Of a DNA stretch of 64,000 nt, positions 30,068 through 40,555 are shown piece by piece. Below the pieces are notes generated by a model that saw only the letters and a list, made by a program, of their open reading frames with translations, did not search any database and was not told the DNA's origin. The DNA lies in assembly GCF_007993865.1 (NCBI RefSeq), contig NZ_VIUH01000018.1, positions 41,982-105,981 of the forward strand. Direction: 5' to 3'. Within the stretch, counting starts at the first letter, position 1; the number at the start of each line of letters is the position of its first letter. Position numbers and translations under genes: made by a program. The stretch is from Pseudomonas sp. SJZ079. Its GTDB lineage: Bacteria; Pseudomonadota; Gammaproteobacteria; Pseudomonadales; Pseudomonadaceae.

Positions 30068-32086
30068 TTACAGACCTGAATGTGTAGGGGCCGCAGGCAG
30101 CGGCAGGCGTAGGGTGAAACACGTGCCCTGGCCCGGCTTGGACTGCACTTCCATTTGCCCTTTGTGGTTGTTGGTGATGATGAAGTAAGACACCGACAGA
30201 CCCAGCCCGGTGCCTTCGCCGACTTCCTTGGTGGTGAAGAAGGGTTCGAAGATGCGTTTACGTACCGACTCGGGCATGCCGATACCGTTGTCTTCCACCT
30301 GCACCTCCACCCAGGGTGGCGCCAGCTTGGTGCGCAGGGTTATCTGCCCGGGCTGGTTGTCGTCCTCGCGCTGGTGAATCGCCTGGGCGGCGTTTTTCAG
30401 CAGGTTGAGCAGTACTTGTTCCAGTTCGTTGGCAATACCCGGGACGGGGCCGAGCTTGGGGTCGAACTCACGCTGGATGATCAGGCTCTTGAAGTCGAAA
30501 CTTTCCGTCAGGTCGAAGTCGTTACTGGCGATTTCCAGTGCCTGATCGATCAGCGCCGGCAGTTGGCAGGGCGCCAGCTGGCGGTTGCTCAGGCGGCTGA
30601 AACTGAGCATATGGCTGACGATCTTCGCCGCGCGAGTGCCGGCCTGCTGGATTCCGTCGAGCAGGTGGGGCACTTCCCGAGCGTTGAGGTAGCGGTCGAT
30701 GGCCTCCAGGCTCACGCCGATCTGCTCGGCATGTTGCTGGTTCTTCGCCAACTCCGGCGACAGGCGACGGCGGATGTTCTGCACGTTATGCAAGATGGCA
30801 CCGAGCGGGTTGTTGATCTCGTGGGCCATGCCGGCGGCGAGGCCGCCGACCGAGAGCATCTTTTCCGACTGCACCATCATTTCCTCCAGGCTCAGACGCT
30901 GGGTGATGTCGTCGATACGGATCACCACGCCGCGCCCAGTGCCGCCCATCAAGGGGTAGAAGGTCAGCGCATAGTGGCGCGACTCTTCGCCCTTGCTCCA
31001 GGTCACCCGTTCGACTTCCTCGACCTTGTGCTGTTCGACACAGTGCTTGAGTTGCGCGAGAAAGGCTTTCAGTGGCGGGAAGGCGAGAAACACCGGCTGG
31101 TTCAGCGCTTCGTCCAATCGGGTACCGGAGAGGGCGCTGGCGGCCTGGTTCCATTGCGTCACGTAGAGCTGCTCGTCGAGGGCAATCAGCGCCGAGGGCA
31201 TGGAGTCGATGATGCTGTTGAGGTAGTTCTGGAACCCGGTGAGCTTCTTTTCGATCTTGCTGCGTACCTGGACTTCCAGCTCCAGTTTGCGGTTGGAGTG
31301 ACGGGTTTCCTCGGCCAGGTTCTGCGCTTGGTCGAAGGCCTCCTGAGCATCGTCGCGGGCGCGCTTGAGTTGCTGCTCGCGCGCCTCGATGCGCATCAGC
31401 ATGGTGTTGAACGCATCGGCCAGGCTGCCGATCTCGTCCTGATTGCCGCGGCCGGCGCGCAGGGCGTAGTTCTCTTCGCGGGTGACCTGGCGCGACAGCT
31501 CTTCCAGTCGGCGGATCGGTTTGGTCACCAGGCGGCGGATCTGGCGCGCGACGGTAAACCACAGCAGGATGCTGACGAACAGAATTGCCCCGCTGGCGGT
31601 CAGGGTGCCAGTGTAGAAGGCGCCAGGCAGCTCGCCCGAGGCCACCAGCAACAAGTGTCCAGGACGAGTGCCGGGCTGCGGCAGTTCGACCAGCAGGTTG
31701 GTGCGAAATTCACTGTAGCGCCAGGAGTCCAGCTGCTCGACGCGCAGCGGCAAGCGCAGCTCCTCGCCGCGTTGCAGCTGCGCCAGGCTGGCGCCGTCGC
31801 TGCCGTAGATCACCGCTGCGCGCAGCGGTGCATAATCATCCAGGCGTTTGAGCAGGCCTTCGGCGGCGCTCGCCGAACTCAGCGCCTCATGGCTCAGGGG
31901 CGGGCTGGCGATCAGCCGGCCGAGGGTGTGCAAGGCTTGCGGCGCCATGCTCTCTTGAGAGATCCAGTAGGCCGCGCTGATAAACGCCAGGTTGGCGACC
32001 AGTAGTACCGCCATCAGCAGGACCAACAGGGCGGCGAGCAGCTTGCGCCCGACGGGCAGGTTTTCGAGGCGCTGACGCAGAAGCAT
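30068..32086 (-). CDS. Hybrid-free sensor histidine kinase with HAMP and PAS domains (PA4398-like)
   Basis: A 672-aa membrane kinase. Membrane segments at about 14-36 and 185-205 bracket a periplasmic sensor of about 150 residues. HAMP (about 207-260), a long coiled coil (about 260-310) and PAS (about 315-420) follow, then HisKA with GLAAGMAHEINNPLGAILHN and HATPase with NELEQVLLNLLKNAAQ, DNGIGMP and GTGLGLSVSYFI. No receiver domain is present. In P. aeruginosa the positional counterpart PA4398 affects swarming and biofilms. The likely partner is the nearby response regulator at 33092. Confidence 0.88.
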   Translation of the reverse strand: MLLRQRLENLPVGRKLLAALLVLLMAVLLVANLAFISAAYWISQESMAPQALHTLGRLIASPPLSHEALSSASAAEGLLKRLDDYAPLRAAVIYGSDGASLAQLQRGEELRLPLRVEQLDSWRYSEFRTNLLVELPQPGTRPGHLLLVASGELPGAFYTGTLTASGAILFVSILLWFTVARQIRRLVTKPIRRLEELSRQVTREENYALRAGRGNQDEIGSLADAFNTMLMRIEAREQQLKRARDDAQEAFDQAQNLAEETRHSNRKLELEVQVRSKIEKKLTGFQNYLNSIIDSMPSALIALDEQLYVTQWNQAASALSGTRLDEALNQPVFLAFPPLKAFLAQLKHCVEQHKVEEVERVTWSKGEESRHYALTFYPLMGGTGRGVVIRIDDITQRLSLEEMMVQSEKMLSVGGLAAGMAHEINNPLGAILHNVQNIRRRLSPELAKNQQHAEQIGVSLEAIDRYLNAREVPHLLDGIQQAGTRAAKIVSHMLSFSRLSNRQLAPCQLPALIDQALEIASNDFDLTESFDFKSLIIQREFDPKLGPVPGIANELEQVLLNLLKNAAQAIHQREDDNQPGQITLRTKLAPPWVEVQVEDNGIGMPESVRKRIFEPFFTTKEVGEGTGLGLSVSYFIITNNHKGQMEVQSKPGQGTCFTLRLPLPAAPTHSGL

Positions 32087-32134
32087 GGGTAGGTACGTCG
32101 CTATGGCGGAAGTGCGAGCAGGGTAACGCGCGGC

Positions 32135-33091
<957 letters not shown>

Positions 33092-34057
33092 TTATTTCGC
33101 CAGCGGCAGGCGCATGGCGGTGACCCGCTCGCTGGCGTAAGACTCGGGTAACAGCTTGGCAGCATGACCGATCAGGCTTTCCGGGTCGATGGGCAGGGCT
33201 TTGGCGTCGAGACCCACCAGGCTGATACCGGCCTTGAGATTGATGAAGCCTTCACTGGTTTTGAATGCCTTGAGGTTCAGCCCGTCGTGCAGGCGTTTGA
33301 AGCTGCTGGGCGAACACTCGTGCAGGTCTTCGATAAGGGTGATCAGGGCGAAGTGGTGGTCGTTCAGGCGTACCAGTACGTCCAGTGGCCGCACCAGCTG
33401 CTGCAAGCGGCGGGCAACGCCATGCAGTAACTCGTTATAAAAGTTATTGCCGTGTTTCTGCTGCAGCTCGCCGGCATTGTGTAAGCCGATCAACAGGTAA
33501 CACAGCGCGCCGCCGCGTGACTCGACCTGGCGCAGGCTGTCGAGCAGTTTTTGCTGCAGGTAGCGCAGGTTGCCCAGGCCGGTCAGTGGGTCGACCAGGT
33601 TGCGTTGCTCCAGGCTGGCGATGTTTTCGGTCAACAGGTGGTTTTCATGGAGCAGGCGCTGCAAGGTGTTGCACAGTCGGTCGGCGGCATACACCCGCGG
33701 CACCAGCTGTTCGTGCATGGCCGCCTTGCTGATGAAGTCATCGACACCGCGGTCGAAGGCTTCGGCCATGACGCGATCGCCTTCTTTGCCGGTTAACAAT
33801 ATGACGTAGGTGTAGTGATCGGTCATCTCGTCCAGCTGACGCACCCGGCCGGTCAGTTCCAGGCCATCCATCTCCGGCATCAGCCAGTCCGCCAACAATA
33901 CGCTGGCGGGGCGTTGTTCGAGTAGTTTGATGGCTTCTGCGGCGCTGTTGGCGAAGCGCAGATCCTGATAGCCGGCTTGACTCAAGGCCCGGCCAATCAT
34001 CGCGCTGGAGAACTTGGCGTCGTCCACCACCAGGATACTGAGATGGGGGTTTGGCAT
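33092..34057 (-). CDS. Response regulator with degenerate GGDEF domain (PA4396-like)
   Basis: A 321-aa protein. The receiver domain (about 1-125) has [10 protein letters not shown], the phospho-acceptor in [12 protein letters not shown] and LLTGKE. A GGDEF-like domain (about 150-310) has [16 protein letters not shown]. The signature loop reads RLNDHHFAL where an active cyclase has GGDEF, so diguanylate cyclase activity is unlikely. It may bind c-di-GMP or act by protein contact. It is divergent from yajQ, whose product family binds c-di-GMP, and near the sensor kinase at 30068. Confidence 0.85.
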   Translation of the reverse strand: MPNPHLSILVVDDAKFSSAMIGRALSQAGYQDLRFANSAAEAIKLLEQRPASVLLADWLMPEMDGLELTGRVRQLDEMTDHYTYVILLTGKEGDRVMAEAFDRGVDDFISKAAMHEQLVPRVYAADRLCNTLQRLLHENHLLTENIASLEQRNLVDPLTGLGNLRYLQQKLLDSLRQVESRGGALCYLLIGLHNAGELQQKHGNNFYNELLHGVARRLQQLVRPLDVLVRLNDHHFALITLIEDLHECSPSSFKRLHDGLNLKAFKTSEGFINLKAGISLVGLDAKALPIDPESLIGHAAKLLPESYASERVTAMRLPLAK

Positions 34058-34208
34058 GGGCAGGCTCGCTGGGCTAAAAAAAGGGGCCGGAACATGCCCG
34101 GGCAGTGTCTGTCGCTACGGTTATATAATGACCGCGCATTTTAATCATCAACAAGCCTGGCGCGCCCCATCTGTGACTTGGGTTGCGCCGTCTATCAGGA
34201 GGAAGCCC

Positions 34209-34688
34209 ATGCCCTCGTTCGACGTGGTGTCCGAGCTGGACAAGCACGAACTCACCAATGCCATGGACAATGCCGTCAAGGAATTGGAACGTCGTTTTGA
34301 CCTGCGCGGCAAATGCAGCCTGGAGCACAAGGACCTGACCGTCACCTTGACCGCCGAAGCGGACTTCATGCTCGAGCAGATGCTCGAGATACTGCGCAGT
34401 AACCTGATCAAGCGCAAGATCGACAGTCAGTGCCTGGAAACCAAGGATGCCTACGCCTCCGGTAAGGTGGTCAAGCAGGAGGTGACCCTCCGAGAAGGCA
34501 TCGACAAGGAGCTGGCGAAGAAGATCGTCGCCCACATCAAGGACTGCAAGCTCAAGGTCCAGGCTGCGATTCAAGGTGAGCAGGTGCGCATTACCGGCAA
34601 GAAGCGCGATGACCTGCAAGAGGCAATCGCCGCCCTGCGTGCCAAGGAATTCGGTATGCCGCTGCAGTACAACAATTTTCGCGATTGA
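34209..34688 (+). CDS. yajQ: YajQ family cyclic-di-GMP-binding protein
   Basis: A 159-aa protein of the UPF0234/YajQ family. The N-terminal [20 protein letters not shown] and the C-terminal [14 protein letters not shown] are diagnostic. Family members in Xanthomonas and Pseudomonas bind cyclic di-GMP and alter gene expression through LysR partners. AGGAGGAAG directly precedes the ATG at 34209; the longer open frame upstream has no such site. Confidence 0.93.
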   Translation: MPSFDVVSELDKHELTNAMDNAVKELERRFDLRGKCSLEHKDLTVTLTAEADFMLEQMLEILRSNLIKRKIDSQCLETKDAYASGKVVKQEVTLREGIDKELAKKIVAHIKDCKLKVQAAIQGEQVRITGKKRDDLQEAIAALRAKEFGMPLQYNNFRD

Positions 34689-34830
34689 TCCGCGAGATAG
34701 TGAATTCATGCGGCGGATTGGCGCCGTAGCGGCTGTGATAGCAATTTGACCGCCATGGCTTGCCATGGCGGTTGCATTTTATGTGTTGGAACACGCTTGT
34801 TGGCTAAAAAGCGTTGAAAAGGAGCGTCTG

Positions 34831-35658
34831 ATGGAAATGAATGTCGAGCAACTGGCGAAGATGTCGGAGACCTGGCTACCGGTAGTGTTGAACTACAGTG
34901 GCAAGCTGACTCTGGCCCTGCTCACCTTGCTGGTCGGCTGGTGGTTGATCAATGCACTGACCCGCAAAGTCGGCGTTTTGTTGGACACGCGTAACGTCGA
35001 TCGCGCCCTGCACAGTTTTATCGGCAGCCTGGCCAGCATCGTCCTCAAGGTGCTGCTGCTGGTCAGCGTGGCCTCGATGATCGGCGTGGAGACCACCTCC
35101 TTTATCGCCGTCATCGGTGCCGCCGGTCTGGCAATTGGCCTGGCGCTGCAAGGCAGCCTGGCGAATTTTGCCGGTGGAGTGCTGATCATGATGTTCCGCC
35201 CGTTTCGTGCGGGCGACTGGATCGAGGCGCAAGGCGTGTCGGGCGCTGTGGACAGCATCCATATCTTTCATACCACGCTGAAGACCGCAGACAACAAAGT
35301 AGTGATCGTGCCCAATGGCAGCCTGTCCAACGGCCATATCACCAACTATTCGCGTGAGCCCAAGCGTCGTGCGGAGATCAAACTGGGCATCGACTACTCC
35401 AGCGACATAAAACAGGCGCGTGAGGTATTGCTGAAGATCGCCGAGGACCCGCGGGTGCTCAAAGACCCGGCGCCGGTGGTGTTTGTGGTGGGCTTGGGCG
35501 AGAGTTCAGTCGACCTGTCGCTGCGGGTCTGGGTGGCCACGGCGGATTTCTGGCCGGTGACCTTCGAGTTCACCGAGTTGGCCAAGGAGCGTCTGGACGA
35601 AGCTGGCATCGGCATTCCGTTCCCGCAGCGAGTGGTGCATCTGGTGCAGGCCAGCTGA
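34831..35658 (+). CDS. mscS: Small-conductance mechanosensitive channel, MscS family
   Basis: A 275-aa channel of the short E. coli MscS type. It has three membrane segments; the pore-lining third holds VIGAAGLAIGLALQGSLANFAGGVLI. The MscS beta domain starts with FRAGDWIEAQG and PNGSLSNGHITNYSREPKRR. It opens on hypo-osmotic shock to release solutes. AAGGAGCG precedes the ATG at 34831. It matches PA4394 in position next to yajQ. Confidence 0.92.
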   Translation: MEMNVEQLAKMSETWLPVVLNYSGKLTLALLTLLVGWWLINALTRKVGVLLDTRNVDRALHSFIGSLASIVLKVLLLVSVASMIGVETTSFIAVIGAAGLAIGLALQGSLANFAGGVLIMMFRPFRAGDWIEAQGVSGAVDSIHIFHTTLKTADNKVVIVPNGSLSNGHITNYSREPKRRAEIKLGIDYSSDIKQAREVLLKIAEDPRVLKDPAPVVFVVGLGESSVDLSLRVWVATADFWPVTFEFTELAKERLDEAGIGIPFPQRVVHLVQAS

Positions 35659-35737
35659 GGAGCAAGAGGGTGCGGCGAAGCGCTTGTAATGGCGCTTGGC
35701 CGTACATTCCGTTCAGGGGATAGCCCTTACTAGCGCT

Positions 35738-36300
35738 CCCGCAGGTGGCCCGATAGGTGTCCAGCAGGCATTGCCAGTGCGCTTCATTCCACGGCGAGTG
35801 GCGTCTTGGTTGGTGAAGGTCGTGCAAGGCGGCCTGGGTGCGTGTGAGGGGGCGGCGGCACTTCTCCAGGTCGAGTGGTGCCACGGCGATCTGCGCCGTT
35901 TCACCCTTTGCCCTGACCCGTACGTAGCTGTGCTTGAAGTAGAGGCCGCTGTGCCGCCAGCGCGCTAGATGCAGGCGTGCGAGGTTGCCCACGACTTCTT
36001 GCAGCAGGCGCTGGTGCAGTTGCTCACCATGGCGCTCGCGTCCCCCTGGGCATACCAGTCGTCGAGCTGTTGGAAACCGTCCAGGGCGGTGATCAGTAAC
36101 CCCCCACCAACCTCGGGGCCTTGTCCGGCCGCGCAATAGACGATCTCGGGAACTCCCGCATCGGCTTGGCGTGTGCAGAGGCCTGGATAACAAAAGTTAC
36201 CGTCTTGCGCCGCGCCGGGGACCCTTCCTCACTCTGACGAAGGCCGGCAGCGTGCCCGCGAATCGCTCGTGCAGCCTTGGTTCAGGGGCTCTGGGGGTAA
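35738..36300 (-). pseudogene. Decayed LPS kinase (InaA/WarB family) pseudogene
   Basis: Two frames together resemble the intact kinase at 27054. One frame (about 36170 down to 36045) reads GVPEIVYCAAGQ and LDGFQQLDDWYAQGD, matching VPHLVYCGAQ and LEGFVNLDQWYASGE. After a shift near 36040 the next frame reads LARLHLARWRHSGLYFKHSYVRV and APLDLEKCRRPL, matching the catalytic loop and DLEK segment. Further up, PEPLNQG may match EAPNQR, but most of the N-lobe is missing. No start codon or continuous frame remains, and the last frame runs on into mscS. 36301-36440 holds nothing I recognise. Confidence 0.75.
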
Positions 36301-36440
36301 AACGCTTGACGACTCCGGCTGCCGGTTACCTGGCTGGCAGCAGCCGATGAGGGACTGCGCTCTGCATGCAGAATGCGCAGGTTTGAGTCGTCCAACCCAG
36401 GGTGGTAGTCGCTCAGCCAACTGGCAGGCGGCGAAGAGTG

Positions 36441-37985
36441 CTACGCCTGCTCGGGCGGGGTGGCTGACGTCGAGCCATTGGTCTGCGGGCCTTCGCGTTT
36501 CCACTGCAAGGCGATCAGCACCAGGGTCGGTACCCCCAACAGGGCGGTGATGAGGAAGAACTGGGCATAGCCGAGCTTTTCCACCATGACCCCGGAGTAA
36601 CCGCCGATCAGCCGCGGCAGCAGGAGCATGATCGAGCTGAGCAGGGCGTACTGGGTCGCAGAAAACTTCAGGTTGGTCAGGCTCGACAGGTAGGCGACGA
36701 ACGCCGCCGTGGCCAGGCCGGCACTGAAGTTGTCGGCACTGATGGTGAGGATCAACATCTGCAAGTCCGCGCCCATGCCCGCCAGCATGAGGAACAACAA
36801 GTTGGTCGCCGCCGAGGCCACGCCGCCGATGAACAGGATCGGCAAGATGCCGAAGCGCACGATCAACAGGCCGCCAATCCCGGCGCCGAGCAGGGTCATG
36901 ACCAAGCCGAACAGCTTGCTGACGCTGGCGATCTGGTCCTTGGTGAAGCCTTGGTCGATATAGAACACGTTGGCCATCACCCCCATCACCGTGTCCGACA
37001 TGCGGTAGGTGGCAATCAGGCCGAGCAGCAGCAGGGCTTGCCAGCGGTAGCGCAGGATGAAGTCGTTGATCGGCGTCAGTACCGGCGCCAAGCCGCGCCG
37101 GCCCATGGTGGACAGGCACAGGCTGGTGAGAATGGTGTAGAGCAGGGCGCGCAGGAAGGCGCGATCCTCCAGCAACAGGTCGAGCAAACTGGCTTCGCCG
37201 CGCACCAGGCTGGCGAAATCGGTGTAGTACAGCTGGGTGAACATCGCCGGTACCGAGACCAGTAGAACAATCAGCACCAACACCGAAACGATTTGATGGC
37301 TGAAGCCGTAGCGCGCAGCGGCCAGCTGGGTTTGCAGGGGCACCGGCGGTTCGCGCATCCACAGGCTGGTCAGCAGGCCTGGCAGCATCAGCAGGGCGAA
37401 CACCAGGTAAGTGCCGGCCCAGGCGCTGTGTTGATAGAGTTGCACGGTGGAGCCGAAACCCTCGGCGAAATACAACGCGCCGGCAGTGGCCAGCAGCGCC
37501 GCGATGCGATAACCGGCCATATAGCTGGCAGCCAGCGCCGCCTGGCGGGTTTCCTCGACGATTTCCAGGCGATAGGCATCGACGGCGATGTCTTGGGTGG
37601 CCGAAGCAAACGCCACCAATACCGCCAGGGCGATCAGCCAGGTCAGGTGGGTTTGTGGGTCGCACAGCGCCATGCCGGCCAGCCCGATGGCAATCAGTAC
37701 CTGGGCCAGCACCAGCCAGGAGCGTCGACGGCCGAGTTTGCCGAGCAGGGGCAGGCGCCACTGGTCGAGCAAGGGCGACCAGACCCATTTGAACGCATAG
37801 GCCAGGCCAATCAGGCTGGCGAAGCCAATGGTCTCGCGCGCCACGCCAGCCTCGCGCAACCACACCGAGAGCGTCGAGAACACCAGCATATAGGGCAGGC
37901 CTGCGGCGAACCCGAGTATCAGGAGCGCCAGGGTGGCAGGGCTGGAGTAGGCGGCGATGGCATCGCGCCAGCTTTTACGGGGCAT
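36441..37985 (-). CDS. ampG: Muropeptide permease AmpG
   Basis: Inner-membrane MFS transporter that imports GlcNAc-anhydroMurNAc peptides for recycling and so controls AmpC beta-lactamase induction. The 514-aa protein has 12 or more membrane segments. It shows typical AmpG stretches FAAGLPYMLVFSTLSVWLRE, FKWVWSPLLDQ and ATQDIAVDAYRLEI. It is shorter at the C-terminus than the roughly 594-aa P. aeruginosa protein I remember. It sits next to the alkyltransferase-like gene, as PA4393 does. Confidence 0.93.
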   Translation of the reverse strand: MPRKSWRDAIAAYSSPATLALLILGFAAGLPYMLVFSTLSVWLREAGVARETIGFASLIGLAYAFKWVWSPLLDQWRLPLLGKLGRRRSWLVLAQVLIAIGLAGMALCDPQTHLTWLIALAVLVAFASATQDIAVDAYRLEIVEETRQAALAASYMAGYRIAALLATAGALYFAEGFGSTVQLYQHSAWAGTYLVFALLMLPGLLTSLWMREPPVPLQTQLAAARYGFSHQIVSVLVLIVLLVSVPAMFTQLYYTDFASLVRGEASLLDLLLEDRAFLRALLYTILTSLCLSTMGRRGLAPVLTPINDFILRYRWQALLLLGLIATYRMSDTVMGVMANVFYIDQGFTKDQIASVSKLFGLVMTLLGAGIGGLLIVRFGILPILFIGGVASAATNLLFLMLAGMGADLQMLILTISADNFSAGLATAAFVAYLSSLTNLKFSATQYALLSSIMLLLPRLIGGYSGVMVEKLGYAQFFLITALLGVPTLVLIALQWKREGPQTNGSTSATPPEQA

Positions 37986-38028
37986 TGAGCGGGTATCTGC
38001 CTACGGATTACGGAACAAAGGCCGCACT

Positions 38029-38406
38029 CTAACCGCTGTACTCCATCGGGCGCCAGCCATGCCGGCGGATATCCACCCGCTCTTCGTCGATTAGCACTCC
38101 CTCTGTCCGCAGGCGGGCGCGTTGTTCGGCGCCGGAGGCACTGCCCGCCGGCAAACTCAGGTGGCCGCTCGCCGCTATCACCCGGTGCCAGGGCAGCGTG
38201 GTGTCCTGCGGCAACTGGCTGAGGGTACGCCCGACCCAGCGCGCAGCGCGACCGAGTCCCGCCAGCTCGGCGAGCTGCCCGTAGCTGACCACCTTGCCGG
38301 CCGGCACCTGCGCCAGCACGCTATACAGGGCCTCGCGTCGTATGGCCAGAGACGAGGCGGTGTGTTGGGTCGTTGCGGTCTGCTCCGCCCCTTGTCGATG
38401 GGTCAT
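38029..38406 (-). CDS. Alkyltransferase-like protein (ATL), MGMT DNA-binding domain
   Basis: A 125-aa protein matching the DNA-binding domain of O6-alkylguanine-DNA alkyltransferases (IPxGKVxSYGQLA-type motif VPAGKVVSYGQLAELAG, RWVGRTL). The active-site PCHRV is PWHRV here, with Trp replacing the reactive Cys, so it cannot remove alkyl groups itself. ATL proteins flip alkylguanine and hand the lesion to nucleotide-excision repair. It is probably a stand-alone gene between ampG and a divergent DUF481 gene. Confidence 0.9.
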   Translation of the reverse strand: MTHRQGAEQTATTQHTASSLAIRREALYSVLAQVPAGKVVSYGQLAELAGLGRAARWVGRTLSQLPQDTTLPWHRVIAASGHLSLPAGSASGAEQRARLRTEGVLIDEERVDIRRHGWRPMEYSG

Positions 38407-38613
38407 GGCGCTATGTGCCCTGTTGTTATCGTTGCCATGGACTTAGCCCTCTTACTGGGCTGCGGCGAGCGGGCATGGCCCACCCGCTTTGCCGACGTAC
38501 TGCTGGTCGCATGCCTTGAACTTGCCCTCATTCTATCGGTCAATGCTTGCTCAAGCGCCGGACTTGCCGATAATGCTCGGCCTTTCGCCCATCTAATCAG
38601 TTGTCGACCCTTT

Positions 38614-39618
38614 ATGTTTTCCAGAACCCTGCTGTGCCTGGCCCTTTCAATGGCCGCCACCCCTCTCTTGGCCGATACCGTCTGGTTGAAAAACGGTGAT
38701 CGCCTGACGGGCAAGATCAAATTCTTCGATGGCGGCAAGTTGCTGCTGGAGACCGAATACGGTGGCTCGATTGCCCTGGATTGGAAAGAGATCGCCACCC
38801 TGGAAAGTGACCGTAAGTTGCTGGTCAAGGAAAGCGCGGTCAAGGGCGAAGTGGCCAAGTCGCTGCAGCCCGCCGAGGCGGGCAAGGTGATCCTGGCCAA
38901 CGGCGAGGCGCCACGGACCATCGAGCTTGCCAGCATTCAACAGATCATGAAGCCCAAGCCGCTAGTCGAGGATTTTACCTGGAAGGGCAATATCGACGCG
39001 GCGTTGGACTACAAGCGCGCCGAACACGATACCGACGACTACGACGTGGATATCAAGACCAAGGCGCGGCATGGCCTGTGGCGGCACAATGCCGAGGCCG
39101 GCTACGACCGCGAGTACCAGGACGGTGTGGTGGCCACGGATAATTGGAATGCCGAGTACGCCCTCGACCGCTTTCTCGATGAGCACTGGTTCTGGCAGGG
39201 GCGTGCCGAATACCAGCACGATCAGATCGAGGACCTGCGGCGTCAGCGCACCTTGGGTACCGGTCCGGGTTACCAGTTCTGGGACAACGAGCTGGGCGCC
39301 TTCTCGGTGGCCGGTCTGCTCAATCGCACCGACTACCTGTTTGCCAATGGCGATAAAGACAACTTCTATGCGCTGAGCATGAAGTGGGATTACAACCGTT
39401 ACCTGGTCGGCAAGAGCTTCGAGCTGTTCAGCGCCGGCGAGGTCGGCAAACCACTGGCCAATGTCGCCGACTACACCCTGGAGGCCGAAGTCGGTCTGCG
39501 CTACAAGGTCACCGACTGGGCTTCGTTGCATATGAAGGCCGAGAAAGACCTGGTCAGTGGCTCCGAAGGCGATCTGGACGAGACCCACTACAGCCTGGGT
39601 TTTGGCGTGGGCTGGTAA
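38614..39618 (+). CDS. DUF481 family outer-membrane-type beta-barrel protein
   Basis: A 334-aa exported protein. A signal peptide is visible (residues 1-20, cleavage after PLLA). A small N-terminal domain with DTVWLKNGDRLTGKI follows, then a DUF481 beta-rich region from about residue 125 to the terminal aromatic residue (GFGVGW), as expected for an outer-membrane barrel. The function is unknown. The ATG at 38614 is set by the signal peptide; no good ribosome site is seen, and the frame is open far upstream. Confidence 0.83.
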   Translation: MFSRTLLCLALSMAATPLLADTVWLKNGDRLTGKIKFFDGGKLLLETEYGGSIALDWKEIATLESDRKLLVKESAVKGEVAKSLQPAEAGKVILANGEAPRTIELASIQQIMKPKPLVEDFTWKGNIDAALDYKRAEHDTDDYDVDIKTKARHGLWRHNAEAGYDREYQDGVVATDNWNAEYALDRFLDEHWFWQGRAEYQHDQIEDLRRQRTLGTGPGYQFWDNELGAFSVAGLLNRTDYLFANGDKDNFYALSMKWDYNRYLVGKSFELFSAGEVGKPLANVADYTLEAEVGLRYKVTDWASLHMKAEKDLVSGSEGDLDETHYSLGFGVGW

Positions 39619-39651
39619 CAGGCTCGAACACCAGGTTTGCAGCCAGAAAAA

Positions 39652-39676
39652 AGCCCTGCTCGTGCAGGGCTTTTTT
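39652..39676. terminator. Bidirectional terminator between DUF481 gene and SDR gene
   Basis: AGCCCTGC at 39652-39659 pairs with GCAGGGCT at 39664-39671. Six As precede the stem (39647-39652) and T5 follows it, so it can stop transcription from both convergent genes. Confidence 0.9.
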
Positions 39677-39693
39677 CTGGACGAGTGGCGCGC

Positions 39694-40452
39694 TTACAGG
39701 CGCAGACCACCGTCCAGCTCGAGGATACGGCCCGTGTAATAGTCGTTTTCCAGGATATAGGCCACCGAATGGGCGATCTCGGCCGGCTTGCCCATGCGTC
39801 GCAGCGGAATGCCGGAGGTCATTTTTTCCAGGGCTTCGGGCTTCATGCTGGCGACCATCTCTGTCTCGATAAAACCCGGCGCTACGCCGGCGACGCGAAT
39901 ACCGTAACGCGCCAGTTCTTTGGCCCAGACCACGGTGTCGGCGGCGACGCCGGCCTTGGCCGCGGAATAGTTGGCCTGGCCCATGTTGCCGGCGCGGGAG
40001 ATCGAAGAGATGTTGACGATCGCGCCTTCATTCTTCAGTTCGATCATCTTCGCCGCTACTTCGCGGGTGCAGAGGAACACGCCGGTCAGGTTGACGTCGA
40101 TCACCGCCTGCCACTGGGCCAGGCTCATCTTGCTCATCTCGCCATCTTTCACCTTGATGGTCAGGCCATCACGGAGAATACCGGCGTTGTTCACCAGGCC
40201 ATTGATGGCGCCGAAGTCTTCGGCGATCTGGGCGACCGTGTGGGTCACCTGCTCTTCATTGGCGACGTTGCACAGGTAGGCGCGGGCCTCGGCGCCGAGG
40301 GCCTTGCAGGCGGCCACGGCTTCGTCGAGTTTGTCCTGGTTCAGGTCGACCAGTGCCAGTTTGGCGCCTTTGCCCGCCAGGTATTCGCCCATGGCGCGAC
40401 CCAGACCCTGGCAGCCGCCGGTGATGATGATGACTTTATCTTGCAGTTGCAT
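39694..40452 (-). CDS. Short-chain dehydrogenase/reductase (FabG-like)
   Basis: A 252-aa classical SDR. It has the cofactor motif [19 protein letters not shown] in [12 protein letters not shown], and the catalytic Ser plus YSAAK motif in [27 protein letters not shown] and the C-terminal GG of ELDGGLRL resemble 3-oxoacyl-ACP reductases, but SDR substrate cannot be read from sequence. The ATG at 40452 has GAGGGG seven bases upstream. A TTG-start extension is not supported. Confidence 0.9.
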   Translation of the reverse strand: MQLQDKVIIITGGCQGLGRAMGEYLAGKGAKLALVDLNQDKLDEAVAACKALGAEARAYLCNVANEEQVTHTVAQIAEDFGAINGLVNNAGILRDGLTIKVKDGEMSKMSLAQWQAVIDVNLTGVFLCTREVAAKMIELKNEGAIVNISSISRAGNMGQANYSAAKAGVAADTVVWAKELARYGIRVAGVAPGFIETEMVASMKPEALEKMTSGIPLRRMGKPAEIAHSVAYILENDYYTGRILELDGGLRL

Positions 40453-40555
40453 CGCATAGCCCCTCAATGTGGTTCGTCTTGCCCCGCTGGCGCGCTGAAA
40501 TCGCTATTCTAGGCGCCTGTCCGTTTATGACGGATTCTTTGCGAGGAGTCATAAG

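Noticed and set aside
36229..37863. 544-aa frame overlapping ampG on the same strand
   Set aside because: Arg/Pro/Gly-rich out-of-frame shadow; the ampG frame has the expected membrane segments and motifs.
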